NCBI RefSeq assembly: GCF_000006565.2
Contig: NC_031468.1
Span: 868,001 to 932,000, forward strand
From: Toxoplasma gondii ME49
Lineage: Eukaryota; Apicomplexa; Conoidasida; Eucoccidiorida; Sarcocystidae
Reading direction: 5' to 3'
Length of the DNA: 64,000 bases
In this document: positions 49,401-60,521 of the stretch, piece by piece
How the letters are laid out: each line of letters opens with the position of its first letter
How positions within the stretch are numbered: the first letter of the stretch is position 1
Position numbers and translations under genes: made by a program
The notes under the pieces: generated by a model
Told to the model about the DNA's origin: nothing
What the model saw: only the letters and a program-made list of their open reading frames with translations
Databases searched by the model: none

Positions 49401-52400
49401 ACCTGGCCGCATGCGCATTCGAAGCGACACCGCAAGAGACAGATCCAACAAGTGCTTCCTTCCCTCTTTGCTATTCCTCTACCGGCGAAGACCATCCGCA
49501 ACGGCTCCTCCCTTCTCTTTTTCCTCTTCACCGAAGCGAAGAAGAGCAAACCCTACCTTCTTTGTCTCCCTCCTCCGCTTTAGATCAAGAGGCACCAGGC
49601 AAACGGCAGACCTCGCCTGTTTCTGCTTCGTCCCTTTCCCAGAAACCCCCTGAATGTGGGGGCTTGACCAACATCATGTCTTGTTTTTCAAGCACCCTCG
49701 AAAAAGACGTCTGCTGCCCTGTCTCGTGTCCTCCTTGCAACTGCATCTCTTCAGAAATAGAGGCGAATGGGGGAAAGCCAGACGGAGCCTGTCACTCACC
49801 ACGTGATACCGAGAAGCTGGCTGGCGAGAATCCAACGAGAGAAACAAGTCTTGCCGTGTCTCAATTTTCGCATGCAGAGTTAGTTGCCTTTGTCCACGGA
49901 CTACTCGAGAAGGCGATTGAAAGTCCCCAGGTCGTTTGCAAAGTCAAAAAGGTGCTCCTGCAGGAAATTGAGGAGCGCGAGAAACGCAAATTAGCCAACA
50001 CAGAGAAGGGACAGACTGGAGACCGAAGACAGCACAAGGACGATGCAGAAGAAGAAAGAGAAGCTGCAGAGGAGTGCGAAGAGGCTGGCGGAGAAGGAAA
50101 GGAAAACCGAGGAGAAAGTGAACAAAAGCTGAAAGACGGGGAGAAAAAGAATGACGGAAGTGAAGGAACGCAGAAGGCGGAGCAAGCGAAGGCAGAGAAA
50201 CGCCAACGCGTGAAGACACAGGAGCATAAGGAGAAGAAGCAAAACACCGGTGGAAACAAGGAGGAAGAGACTATGCTGAATGACGGGGGAAAGGGACAAG
50301 GGAAAACGGCAGAAAGAGAGAAAGAATGGAACAAGGATAAAGGAGACAACGCTGGACGCAAGTCCACAACACGGCCAGTGACGAAGCGGAGAGGAGAGAG
50401 GGCGGAGGAAAGCAAAGAGGTCGACCATCAAAGTGAGACACAAAGTTCGGGGAAAGTGGAGGAAGGCAGAGAACTGCGCCCACGACGCAAAGTGAATATG
50501 CAGCGACTGGAAGAACTACATCGAGAAGCGTTTGAGAAACAGCGACGGAATCGCGAGAGAGCCGAAGCGGTGAGTCTACAAGGGAAACTTTGGCGAGGTG
50601 GAGAGACACAATAACAGGAGAAACAGAAGCACGAGGAGCCACGCACGAAATGACAGGGGAAACAAAAGAAGAATAAAAACGAAATAGTCGTGGAGGAGCG
50701 AAGAGCGAAAGCCGGGCTCTGACGACAACGGTGTACGAGGGAGGAGAAAGCGAAGAGTCGAAGAGGGAAGCGAGCAACTCAGGAGACGGCTATGGATGGT
50801 CTAAGGCCGAACAGCGACAACGTATGTTAAAACAAACATGCGAGAGGTAGACGCGAGGAGACACAAGAAGAGAGGGGAAAGAATATCAGAGACTCGATGG
50901 ACAGAGCACAACGAGAGAAGATGGTGCCACACGTTCTTCGCCAACGTCTTCGATGTATGCTGTCTCTGCACACAGGATGGAAATCATTCAAGACCTGGAA
51001 CTGCGTGTTTGTGTCTCTGTCCCTTTGTCAGAATAGCTATAGGCAGAACCGAAACGTTTCTCATTTCTCTGTGGTAAACGAGACTCTCTGCTTTATTCCT
51101 TTTCTTTTAGATCGCGCGCGATGAGGCCTTGAGACTTGAGCAGGAAAAGGCTGTGTTGAAACGGCGACTGGCTCCTCCCAGGTGCGTTCCCGTGGTCAAG
51201 GAAAATTTGGAAAACAGGGCGAGGCTACATCGGTGTTTATCTTCCAAACTCCATTCTTTGAAAGCCGTCTTCTTCGAGGGTATTTCCATAACTGATCTGT
51301 TCACGGCTTCAACGGAGCGAATCAACTCATTTCGAAAGGATGTCGAGTTTCTATGGTGCCACTACTCCAGAAACATGCCAAGCTGCTACAGATTCCTCCA
51401 GCAAACTTTTGCTCTTCATTGTGTCTGACCTGAATGGGGATGTCTCTCGTTCTTCTTCTCCTTTGCTCAGACAGCAGCACGCTTTTCAGGTTAACCTACA
51501 GAGGTTGCTTCACGAGCTCACGCGGCTCCAGGGAAACTCCTGGAGTCGCTACTCCACTTATGCCTGCACAGAGAGAAAGAATTTGTGTGCGTTTTCGCGT
51601 GTTTTGTGCTGCTCAGGCCGAAAAAGCAGGAGGGTAAAACCGTCGCCCGCTTCTCGAGCAACGACTCGTCTGGGCAGGGTCGCATTCCTGAAGGAGCGTC
51701 CGCTTCAATCGCGGCCAGACGAGAAGGAGAATCTGTTGAGCCTCAGGAAGAAAGGGAAGACCACCATCTCGATGGCCCACCATTGCCTGTGCAGAGTGCG
51801 TCTCGCTTGCTGGACACGAAACATGCCCCTGAAACCTCGCCTGAGAGCGAAGCGGAAGATCGAGAGAGGCGGAGCGTTCCCGGTGGAAACCGCGATTCCT
51901 TTTTGAGAAACCGTGAAGTCCGCGGAAACGGAGAAGGGCACCGGGCGCCGTCGGTGTCTCCTTCGCTTCCGGCCTGTCCCGTGGCACAGACGCAAGATAG
52001 GAGCGTTCCAGCCGACGAGGAGGCAGAGAAGCCGTCAGTGGAACACGCAGCAGGAGTTCTACAAGTCAGCCTTCAGCCGCAGTGGGACAAAGTGGAGAGA
52101 TTCTTGGACACTGTAGATGCGCGCGCCGCCCTTCTGGGGTCTCAAATTGCCGAGCATGCCGCAAAGCCTTTGGCGCCTGTGCAGTCTGATCCCTCTGACG
52201 TCACGGCTTCCATGCATGGCTGTTCTTCTCGAGCAGACGAGCCGAAGACCATTCGACTCCTGCGCCTGCTGGAAGAGCAAGCGTTCGCCGCAGCGGTCGA
52301 TGTCTTGCGAGGGCTCCGTTCTTCTGGAGACGCGCTTGGGGACTCCGGCGAATGCATGCGAGTTGAGGGAACTTCGTGGGACGAACTCGATCTCCTTTCC

Positions 52401-54815
52401 GCCACATTCAGTGCTAAAGGGAAAAACTCGACTTCGTGGTCGACAAGAGGAGCGATCACGCAGAAGGCGACCCGGAGAGAAATGGAGGCCAGGCAGAAGA
52501 GAGGGGAAGAAAGAGAAGGCACGGGAACCCAAGAGGGTAGACTGCGAGGAGACAAGCAAGGGAGGATATGCCGAAACAAAGACGGGAGAAGAAGCGTAAC
52601 CAAGGAAGGGGGCGCCACAGTAGAAGAGCGAGAAGTGGAGAAAGAAAGGTTGGGACAGTCGAAGACAGAGAGTTCCTCGTGCACTTGTCAGCTTAGAGGG
52701 ATAGGCGGGCTCGCAGCGAACGCGGCAGGCAGGTCTCAGATCCTTAAACAGAAGCTGTCTATCTCTGCGAGCCCTGTCGTTGCTTCCAGTGTGCAGGTAC
52801 TTGGTTGTAGCCATCACAGCAGAATCAGGTCGCACACTAACCCTCAGAGAAACGAAAACACCGTCGAGGGGATACAAAGAAAAAACGTTGACAGTGGAAA
52901 GAAAGAAAATTCAGGAAGCGAAAAAAGAGAAGCCAATCATTCGTGTTCTCGGCCTCGAAAACCTCAAGGGTCTCTGAGGGTAACGAATCACGAAGAGAAG
53001 GCAGCCAAACCCTGCAAGTCTTCAGCGGCCTCTTCCTCTCAGTCTTCGCTGCCAGCCTGGAAGCCGGCGGGTGTTGCCGCCGTCAAACCACCGCCGCAGG
53101 AACGTCTGCCAAAGATCCGCTCTTCTTCATGTTCTTCCTTGTCCTGTTCGAGCCTCTCGGGCCGTCCGGTGGCCTCAGTGTGCAACCAACAGGCCACGAG
53201 AGAGGCTTCAAGAAGAGGCTCCGCGATGCCTCGCCGCCCTCAGTCTCCGTTTTCCCCCCTCAGGTTTTCCTTCTTATCTCCAGAGACGGAGACTCAATGG
53301 TCTCTACATGCACAAGAAAGGGAGGGACTGACAGGAGCAAAACTGGGTTCACGAATCCTCGAGGAGTGCAATGCCATCTCCACCCCTACCCACCTAAGGA
53401 GACGCTCCAGTCCTTCTCTCCGGTATGCATGTCCCTCATACGCTTTCTCTGAGAGAGAAATTCCAGTATGGCGGCCGGCGGGTCTCGCCTCCAGATCTCC
53501 GACGCCGTTGGGGGGCGGAAAGGTCTTTTGTCGAGTAGAAAATGCGAGGAAAACGCGTTCTTCTTCTCGCCTCAAAGCCAGTCCGGCATCTCTGGTGCGT
53601 GCGCGAGAGAGTCCCCGCAACGAGAAAGATGGAGCTTCGTCTCGTTCTCGCTTTTCTTCTCTTTCCAGTTCTTTTTCAGCAAGCAAGTCTCGCGCCTCCC
53701 TCGTCCGAGCAGCGTCACTGCACTGTGGGCCATCAGCAGAAAGAAGGCGAAGAAAAGAGACGACGGCAGATAATGGCGCGAAAATCTATCCCAAAAACAC
53801 ATATATGCCTTATGGCAGTGAGCGAAGAGAGGGAACTGCCAACGCCTTGGCGGAAGCCCGTTCTCCAAACGAGGTTGAGGTACCAAACCTGCATGCGGAG
53901 AGACCAAGGCAGGTTTTGTCTTCCGTCGCTTCCGTGGATGCTTTTCGCACGTATGCAAAAGAGAGAACGGGACCAAGTGCAAGAAGTTATAGAGCAGTCC
54001 CGACGACAGAGACGCAACTAGAGGCCGAGCAAGAATCGTTTTTTTCTTCTCGTAAGGAAACGCAGTGCATAGAAGCAAAAGACCGGAAAAGTGAAAAGAG
54101 AGTCGACAAACGCGACTGTTTTCTGGGGAGAAACTGCAGTGACCAGCAGAACCGAAACTCCCTGTCGGCCTCTTCAGAGGGGTTGCCTCAAGAGCGGCGA
54201 CCTATACTCTCCCCGTTGCCTTCTTCCACCTCAGCCGCTTGTTCTCCTGGAGTGTCTTTATCTTGTCTGGCGGCAAAAAAGGAACATGGAAAGGCGCACA
54301 ATGGAGAGCCAAAGTGTTGTTGTCTGCCTTCTCTTCCTGCAACTTCTCTATTGGGTCCGCCTCTCGCCCCGGGAGAGAGTCTAGAAGAGAAGGCAGACCA
54401 CTTCCTCCAGTGGGTGTATGCAGATCAGTTGCATAGACAGAAGAAAGGCAGATATCTGAGCCCGACAGCCAGAGTAGCAGAGGGAAGGACGGAGCGAGGA
54501 ACAGAGAGCTACAGGGAAGATGAAGAGGCAAGGATTGTGATGGGAGCAGAGAGGGCGAAAAAAGGCAGCGTGTATTCACGAGAAGGCAGCGGAAGTGGAA
54601 ACCAGTCTTCTTCAGCTTTGCATGCCAAAGAAAACGAAAGTTTCGAGGGCGAAAGGGAGGCCGGACGGGCCGCGTTCACTCTGACTCGACGGCTAGGTTT
54701 CCCTTTCGATTCAGCCTCGTTAGAGCCTTTCTCCTTCGACAGAGTTGAGAGCATCATGGAAAAAATTACTGAAATGGAAGAACTAATGGGATTGCGTAAA
54801 CAAGAAGGAATTTGA
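43499..54815 (+). CDS. Giant low-complexity protein of unknown function
   Basis: I do not recognise it. Exons: 43499-50569, 51111-51181, 51471 to about 51584, and about 51617-54815; about 3,484 residues. The start is the ATG at 43499 (context AAAAATGG, a strong Toxoplasma context), preferred to the in-frame ATG at 43445. The first exon is Ser/Pro-rich, then increasingly Glu/Lys/Arg-rich and probably disordered or coiled-coil. Near its end come 'FSHAELVAFVHGLLEKAIES' and 'LEELHREAFEKQRRNRERAE'. Exon 2 continues the same charged helix (IARDEALRLEQEKAVLKRR) and exon 3 adds 'VNLQRLLHELTRLQ', so the frame should not be closed at the unspliced stop at 50614. The last exon has 'WDKVERFLDTVDARAALLG', a helical 'RLLRLLEEQAFAAAVDVLRG' and a final 'SIMEKITEMEELMGLRK'. 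The exon 3 to exon 4 junction is unsettled. No signal peptide or membrane segment. A cytoskeletal or scaffold role would be a guess. Confidence 0.7.
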
Positions 54816-57800
54816 GGCGAGAGTGGGAACACTCGTGGCGATGAACGATGTTGTCTATTGGCGTCGAGTGTATGGCGCCAAGGAGATCCCCAACACGAGA
54901 GACACAGTAACAAAAGTTGAAAGGGAGGAACGGACGAAAGAATCTTTGAATAAACAGGAGTAAGGAAGAAAGTTAGGGATCAGGCATGTCTGAGTGAGCG
55001 AAGAAGAACTGATGAGTTACGAATACTAGGCTACAGGCGAGGAGACGGGCAAAATGAAAGAACGCTGGCATTGGAGGTGGATGTTTTCTGTGGCAGTGCA
55101 CGCACGTTCCTTTTTCCTTATCTTTTTACTTTCTCTCGGCAGGAACAACTCGGTTTCAATCGTGTCGATTGCTTCTTTATTCGCTCTCCTTGCGTCCGCG
55201 CATGGGCAGCAGTGTGAAGCCGAATGCTCCATACCATTTCAGCCTCTAGCTATATCCAAGGCTCTGTTTCGGGAGCTTCTCCGAAACGAGACTTCTCTCT
55301 GCGTCACCGTTTTCGAGAGCAAGCTATCTGGAATCCCCCAGACTTTGTTCGTAGTTTTGTGCCTTCTGGTTGAGTAGCGCAATGTATGCAGTGTACTGGA
55401 ATTAAGGCAGTCGGAATTGCAGATGTCTAGAAGGCGGCAAGACTCGGAAGTGACGCGTGAGGTGTAGATCGGATGTCTAGAGTTTCGGCGAGAAACTTAC
55501 CTCCCGTTTACCTGTTTTCTTCTGATACTTCTGCAGTGTTTCGATTCGCCTGTGCGCTTCTTTCCTCCTCCACAGGCGGGTTCTCACATGCATCGATCCT
55601 GTCACTGTGGCCTTCTGCGGTGACCGCCTACAACATCTTAGCTCCCAAATTGAGTCAGAAAAAGTGTCGTACTCTGTAAACGATCGCGGAAAGTTGGTTT
55701 CCGATATCCTTTGCGCGAACCAGACGAATACAGATTACAGGATCGATAATGCAGACTAGGACGCCAGGTGTGAGGTACAGAGAACGAAGACTGTCATGGC
55801 TGGTGTAAACAGTTGTGCAACGCTGCTCAGCTGATATACAATATAACATAGTAACTAATCTTGTTACCCTATGCTCGGTACAAAACCGGCGTTAAGAACG
55901 TGAAGATCACATTCTGTACCTGGATTCATGTACAGCCTCCAGAATATGTACCGGCGTGCATTATTAGGTTGTGTGCTGGTAAAGAAGAACTGAATCGGTC
56001 AAATGGGAATGCTTCGACTGCAGAGAAACAAGATGTGCGAGCGGCAAGGCTCCAGAGAGAAAAAATTGCTGCTTGAAGAGTTTCTGTTCGATTCTGAGCT
56101 TCGTTTACAGTCTGGATTGTTTCCCTTTTGACTTCGAAGAATATCCCCAAAACTCTATGACGCGTCTACTCGATCGATTCCAGGGTAGCCAGACCTTTCG
56201 GCTGTTCAAGAGACGTCTCTTCCACCATTCAACTGTGACGCGACACATCGACGCGCGAGGATACAAAGCGATCGTCTGAAAGTGGCAAGCCGCAGTGTTC
56301 CGCTGTGTCCTGGAAGCGATGAACAAAGCATGCCTGCAGAGAAGACTTTGGTCAACCCAGTGCGGCACTGGATGTATGGAGGCGCTGTGTCTTGCACAGT
56401 CTCTCGTCGGCGCGTGGGCAGGATCCGGCAATTTTCCACATTTAACATGTTTCGCAAAAACGGAAGGTCACGGTCTTGCGTGCAGCAAAGAGAAATGACA
56501 GCAGAGGCCGAGCGGGCACAGAAGGGAAAAAACTCGAATACACGCAAGGGTCCATCAGTGGTTTTGCCAGATACCTGTTCCCTCTTCTCTGCTTTTTCTT
56601 GCAGGCTTCCATTGGAACACGGTCTGATTCAGGCCATAAAAACAAGAAAACGCGGTCTCTGCTAGTGCTTGATAGTTCAGTTTCTCCTTTCTTCATTGAA
56701 TGCGCAAGGAACAAAGCTGCAAACACCTCCGCCTCTGGTCCTTACAGGTAGCTACACTGTTCCCATCGCTGTCGTCATTTTTCTTCCTCGAGCAATGCTG
56801 CGCTCAAATGACCGCGACATTCCGATGAGCAAAAGCCATACAAGCCGATTAAAAAACAAGGGGAAAAGGGCCGAAAGCTGGAAACGACGCAGCGGACATG
56901 AAGAGGCATGAAAACTGTTGCACGTGCAAAGACACTTGAGACTCATGCGGAGACAGACGCGGTGCAGACACGACGAAGAACAGAAGAAACACGACTGTTG
57001 AAAACGCAACAAAAATCACGAAAGGGGCGGTGTGCGCTGGCGATGCGCCGAAGACAAAAACTTGAAAGGCGGCTCGAGACGGCGCGGGGAACAACAACAG
57101 CAAGTGCGCTTCCAGTCCAACTTGCTTTCCGCTAAGAAAGGGAAAGACCACGGCGAAACGTTCACTCTGGGTGCTCCCCTGTCGCTCGTCCCTCCCCTTA
57201 TTCACGTCTTCCGCCAGAGGAAAAAAAGGACGAGTTGCACACATCCAGTGCAGGCCCATTTACTTGGTCGCAACCAGGCACTTCTCCCTCGCTCCGCTTG
57301 AGAGTGTACGGTGGCAGACGTCCTGGTCGTCACTGTGAAAAGAGAGTTGGTCTCGAATTCTGACAAAAGACACTCCGCATGCGCGAACCACCCACCAGGT
57401 TCTCTTTCCGTTCAGAAAATGACTTCTTGCTCTTGCAAAGGCCAGAGCCTCTGGGCTCAGGAGCTGGCGACTCGGGGCTCTTGACAGACCTACGGCAAAG
57501 CCGCCTCCTGCGCACCCTCATTGAGACAAGGCGTCCAGCAGTGAACAGGGGGGAGGGGGGACGGAGAGCAAGGCAAGTCTAAACACAAGTTCCTCTGAGC
57601 AATTCAACTCCAGTTGAACCCTCCCCAGCCTAGGTCTGAAGAGGAAATTCCTCCCAGCAATTCAACTCCCGTTGAAGCCAAATAAACCGAACGCGGAAGT
57701 CCGAGACAGGAGGAGGATAACGAAGAGAAGGCGCGGAATGAAGCCTGCCGGAGCAGAGATCCACTCAGCTTCGACTGCGGGGCCTCTTGGGTCCCCATAA

Positions 57801-57989
57801 ACATTCTTCGGCACCTCTCTGGCCGGTCCAAGCAAGAACTGTCACCTTCTTCTCGCCTGACCTTCTTGTCCCCCCATTCTCGCCTCCATTTGCCGACTCT
57901 GGCGTCTCTATGCTGCTCGGTCGGCCTTTCCAGCTTCGCTCTTGCTCTGCTCTCTTATTGACAAGAGACGAAAGCACAAAGAAAGTCCT
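54816..57989. other. Convergent intergenic region between giant gene and SR-protein gene
   Basis: About 3.2 kb between two stop codons that face each other; it should hold both 3' untranslated regions. The 107-codon frame at 55054-55377 has hydrophobic stretches but no partner exon or family. A pair of imperfect inverted repeats lies at 57592-57676, on the SR-gene side. Otherwise nothing was seen. Confidence 0.45.
57592..57676. repeat. Two copies of a 27-base repeat, each with a short hairpin
   Basis: CCTCTGAGCAATTCAACTCC at 57592-57611 continues AGTTGAA; CCTCCCAGCAATTCAACTCC at 57650-57669 continues CGTTGAA. The copies begin 58 bases apart. Each carries TTCAAC...GTTGAA, a stem of six (second copy) or seven (first copy) pairs with a very short loop. 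The element sits about 310-400 bases beyond the SR-protein stop codon, probably in that gene's 3' untranslated region. Confidence 0.75.
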
Positions 57990-60521
57990 TCACTTCACAC
58001 TTCTGCTGTGGTGGCGAAAGGCGCCCCTGGTTTCGCTGCGGGACGAACGCATCCGTTCTGAAGCCTCCAGGAGACCGAGGCCGCGGCCCTCTGCGAGAGG
58101 ATTCTTATTCTGGAAACACAACAGAAGCGCGACCTGGTGCCAGAGCTGGAGATGAACGCACGCGCAAAACAAGGCGACAACGGAGAATACTCGAGTGTAC
58201 AAAACGGCATCTGGGGGGGGGGTGGGGAGAGAAGCAGACGAAGAACTTATTTCCAGAACACTCAAGCTGTTGCTGCACGTTGCAGTGTTCGCGACAGTGC
58301 CAAGACCATGTAGAAGAGTTTCACGGAACGACCGTGTCTGATCCAAAAAAGGAACACTAAGGAAAAGGAACTGATTCCATCTTGGCTGAAAGACAGGCAC
58401 AGGGAGCTGAGCAGACTGAAGACACAGAAGGAAAACCTCGATGACGGTGGTGGCGAGCAACAGAGAATCCACCTCTGAGAGGTAAAGGGTCGTGAGAAAA
58501 ACGCCAAGGAGACAGAACAAGAGGCCTACGTAAGAAAGGAGAGCCTCCTCACCTCCGCGTCTGTCGGGGGATCTTGAAAACCGCCGCTCATTGCGACTTT
58601 GTCGATATAGAGGGGGGCCCCCTCCTCTGCGATATCCTCTGAGACGACAGAAAAGAGAGAAGACGCAGTGAATGACATCCTGAGGGAAGGGGAGAATATT
58701 TCCGACGCAGCAGGAAGAAACATACGAAAGCGGAGGACTTAAAAACCGCACAGCGCGAGGAAGTTCACACAGACGGACGCTTCAAAGGGAAGAAGTCAAT
58801 TTCCTCAGAAGTTGGGAAGACGCTCGAAGTTTCACAATATGACACTACGGCGACTGGAGATGAAAGTGGGAGAACAGGACAGTCCGCATCGCGCGAGAGA
58901 AACGGCACCGGCAGAGAGGGGAAGGCCGTCACAGCCTCCAAAGCAACTCGGCCTACAAAGAGATCGCGCGACCTAGGGCATTCCGAGTTGTTAACAGGAA
59001 AATGAAAAGGATTACCTGTGATGATCGCCGAAGTCACCGTTCTCCTGGCGCCACTGACGACGCTGCTGGAACCGACGACGCTGAGGCAAAAGCACAACAA
59101 CCGAACAAAAAACAACGTAGTAGAGGAGGAGTCCATCACGGACATCGAGAGCGAAATGTGTCAAAGAAACGGAGACCGACGGTGAGTCAAAAGCGATAAA
59201 GGTCTCTTCTGGGAACGTGCTGCCGACACCGGAGAGTGGCATGTACGCGAGAGAGCGCAATACCTTGATTGCGGTTAGAACGCGTATTCACAGTGAGACA
59301 AAGCTACTAAGATGCTAGCGGGACATACCATTTCTTCAGCTGTACTGGGCTCGCCCTCGGCCTCTTCGAGCATCAGGCGGCGGCCGAGGAACTCTACGCC
59401 TTGCAGCTGCTTCAAGACCTTCACCATGGCCCACTCGGTTTCGAACTCAATAAAGGCAAAGCCTCTGAAAACAGTGGGGAAAAGGGCAACGAAGCGACGA
59501 CCGTGAGAAGCAGAAAAAAACCCAGAGAGTTCGAGATGCGAAACGGGAACTAGTGTAGGCCAGCAGGAATGACGGGCGCGGTGGTAGCTCCCAAGTCCTT
59601 GCATGCACTTTAAAGGAGAGAACGCATGGGCAAATGAGAGCCAGGAGAGCTTACAGAGAAAACGACAACCGGCAGGCACATCTCTAAGATTTCACAGAGC
59701 CCTGGAAACCCGGTGCAGGACTTCTCTTGCCGCTATCTCTCCATGGTTGATCTCGGATGCGAAGGAGAGAAGCAAAGAAAAGAAAGGACGCAAGGAAAGT
59801 CTCGCGCGCCGGCGACAGTGAAGTGAAGGATCAGACACGCGAGAGTGCAGGGCGAGCTTCAGATGCGAAGCGGGGGCGCGACGACCAGCTGTCCGGTGTC
59901 TCTGCTGTATGGGCGTCGCCTCAGAGCCCCAGAGGTGAGTCCGATTCCGCGGTTGACTTGCCTGGGCTGTTTGGTTTTGTAGTGGAGAGGAATGTAGACG
60001 TCTTTCACGTCGCTGCATCTGCCGAAGAACTTTCTCAAGTCATCTTGAGTAGCGCTACGGTCGACGCCCCTCGCGACCACCGAGTACCTGCGGTGTTTGT
60101 TCTGCTCTCCGGAACCCGATCCGTACTTGTCTCCCCGGAATCGGCCTCTGAAGTCGTCTCCGGGCTCTCCAGGGGACGAGTTCCTCGCACCGCGGAAGTT
60201 CTCGTCTCGCCCATCCCGGTCTCTCCGAGTATAAGGCGAATCGTGGTCCATCGGATAGCGCCGGCGGTGGTAGTAGCCGTCTCCGGGGGAGTAGCGCCCA
60301 GGAGGGCGGTCGTCGAGAGAATCATCTCGGCGGCCGTCGTCGCGACGCCTCCTCGGAGAAGGCGACCTGTCTGAAGACATCTCTCTGCCTCGTTCTCTCC
60401 GACCTAGAAACTTGCCCCGGTCCTCGCGATCGTAGGACCGCATTGGCCCGTCTAGCGAGGACGATCGGTCGTCTCGACGGGAGCCATACCGCGGCGGCGA
60501 GTACTCTCTCTCCCTTCGCAT
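57990..60521 (-). CDS. SR-type RNA-binding splicing factor with one RRM
   Basis: Five exons join in phase: 60521-59962, 59464-59329, 59080-59016, 58638-58553, 58090-57990; 315 residues. Residues 1-140 are an Arg/Ser/Asp-rich region (for example RSPSPRRRRDDGRRDDS). One RRM follows (about 145-225): RNP2-like 'YSVVARGV', then 'DVYIPLHYKTKQPRGFAFIE', with RNP1 RGFAFIEF at 187-194, and 'GVEFLGRRLMLEEAEGE'. The DVYIPL...RGFAFIEF spacing and the acidic exit resemble SRSF10/SR45a-like proteins. The C-terminus is again Arg-rich ('RRRFQQRRQWRQ', 'RRFSRSPDRRG', 'SRSETRGAFRHHSRSVK'). SR proteins bind pre-mRNA in the nucleus and recruit the spliceosome; phosphorylation of RS dipeptides controls them. The first intron has a GC donor (AG|GCAAGT). 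The last exon's acceptor (CTCGCAG) has a weak pyrimidine tract, so the tail is the least certain part. Confidence 0.87.

Noticed and set aside
50570..50614. Ending the giant protein at the unspliced stop at 50614
   Set aside because: A strong GTGAGT donor at 50570 and a T-rich acceptor at 51110 join charged-helix coding sequence in phase, so the 15 codons after the donor are more likely intron.
55054..55377. 107-codon plus-strand frame with hydrophobic segments after the giant gene
   Set aside because: It begins only 240 bases after a stop codon, most likely in a 3' untranslated region, and has no recognisable feature.
58765..59145. Minus-strand frame with 'SRDLFVGRVALEAVTAFPSL' as an extra exon of the SR gene
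   Set aside because: It lies in the intron between two phase-matched Arg-rich exons and would break the frame.
59757..60374. 205-codon plus-strand frame over the SR-protein first exon
   Set aside because: It is the antisense shadow of an Arg/Ser/Asp-rich coding exon.
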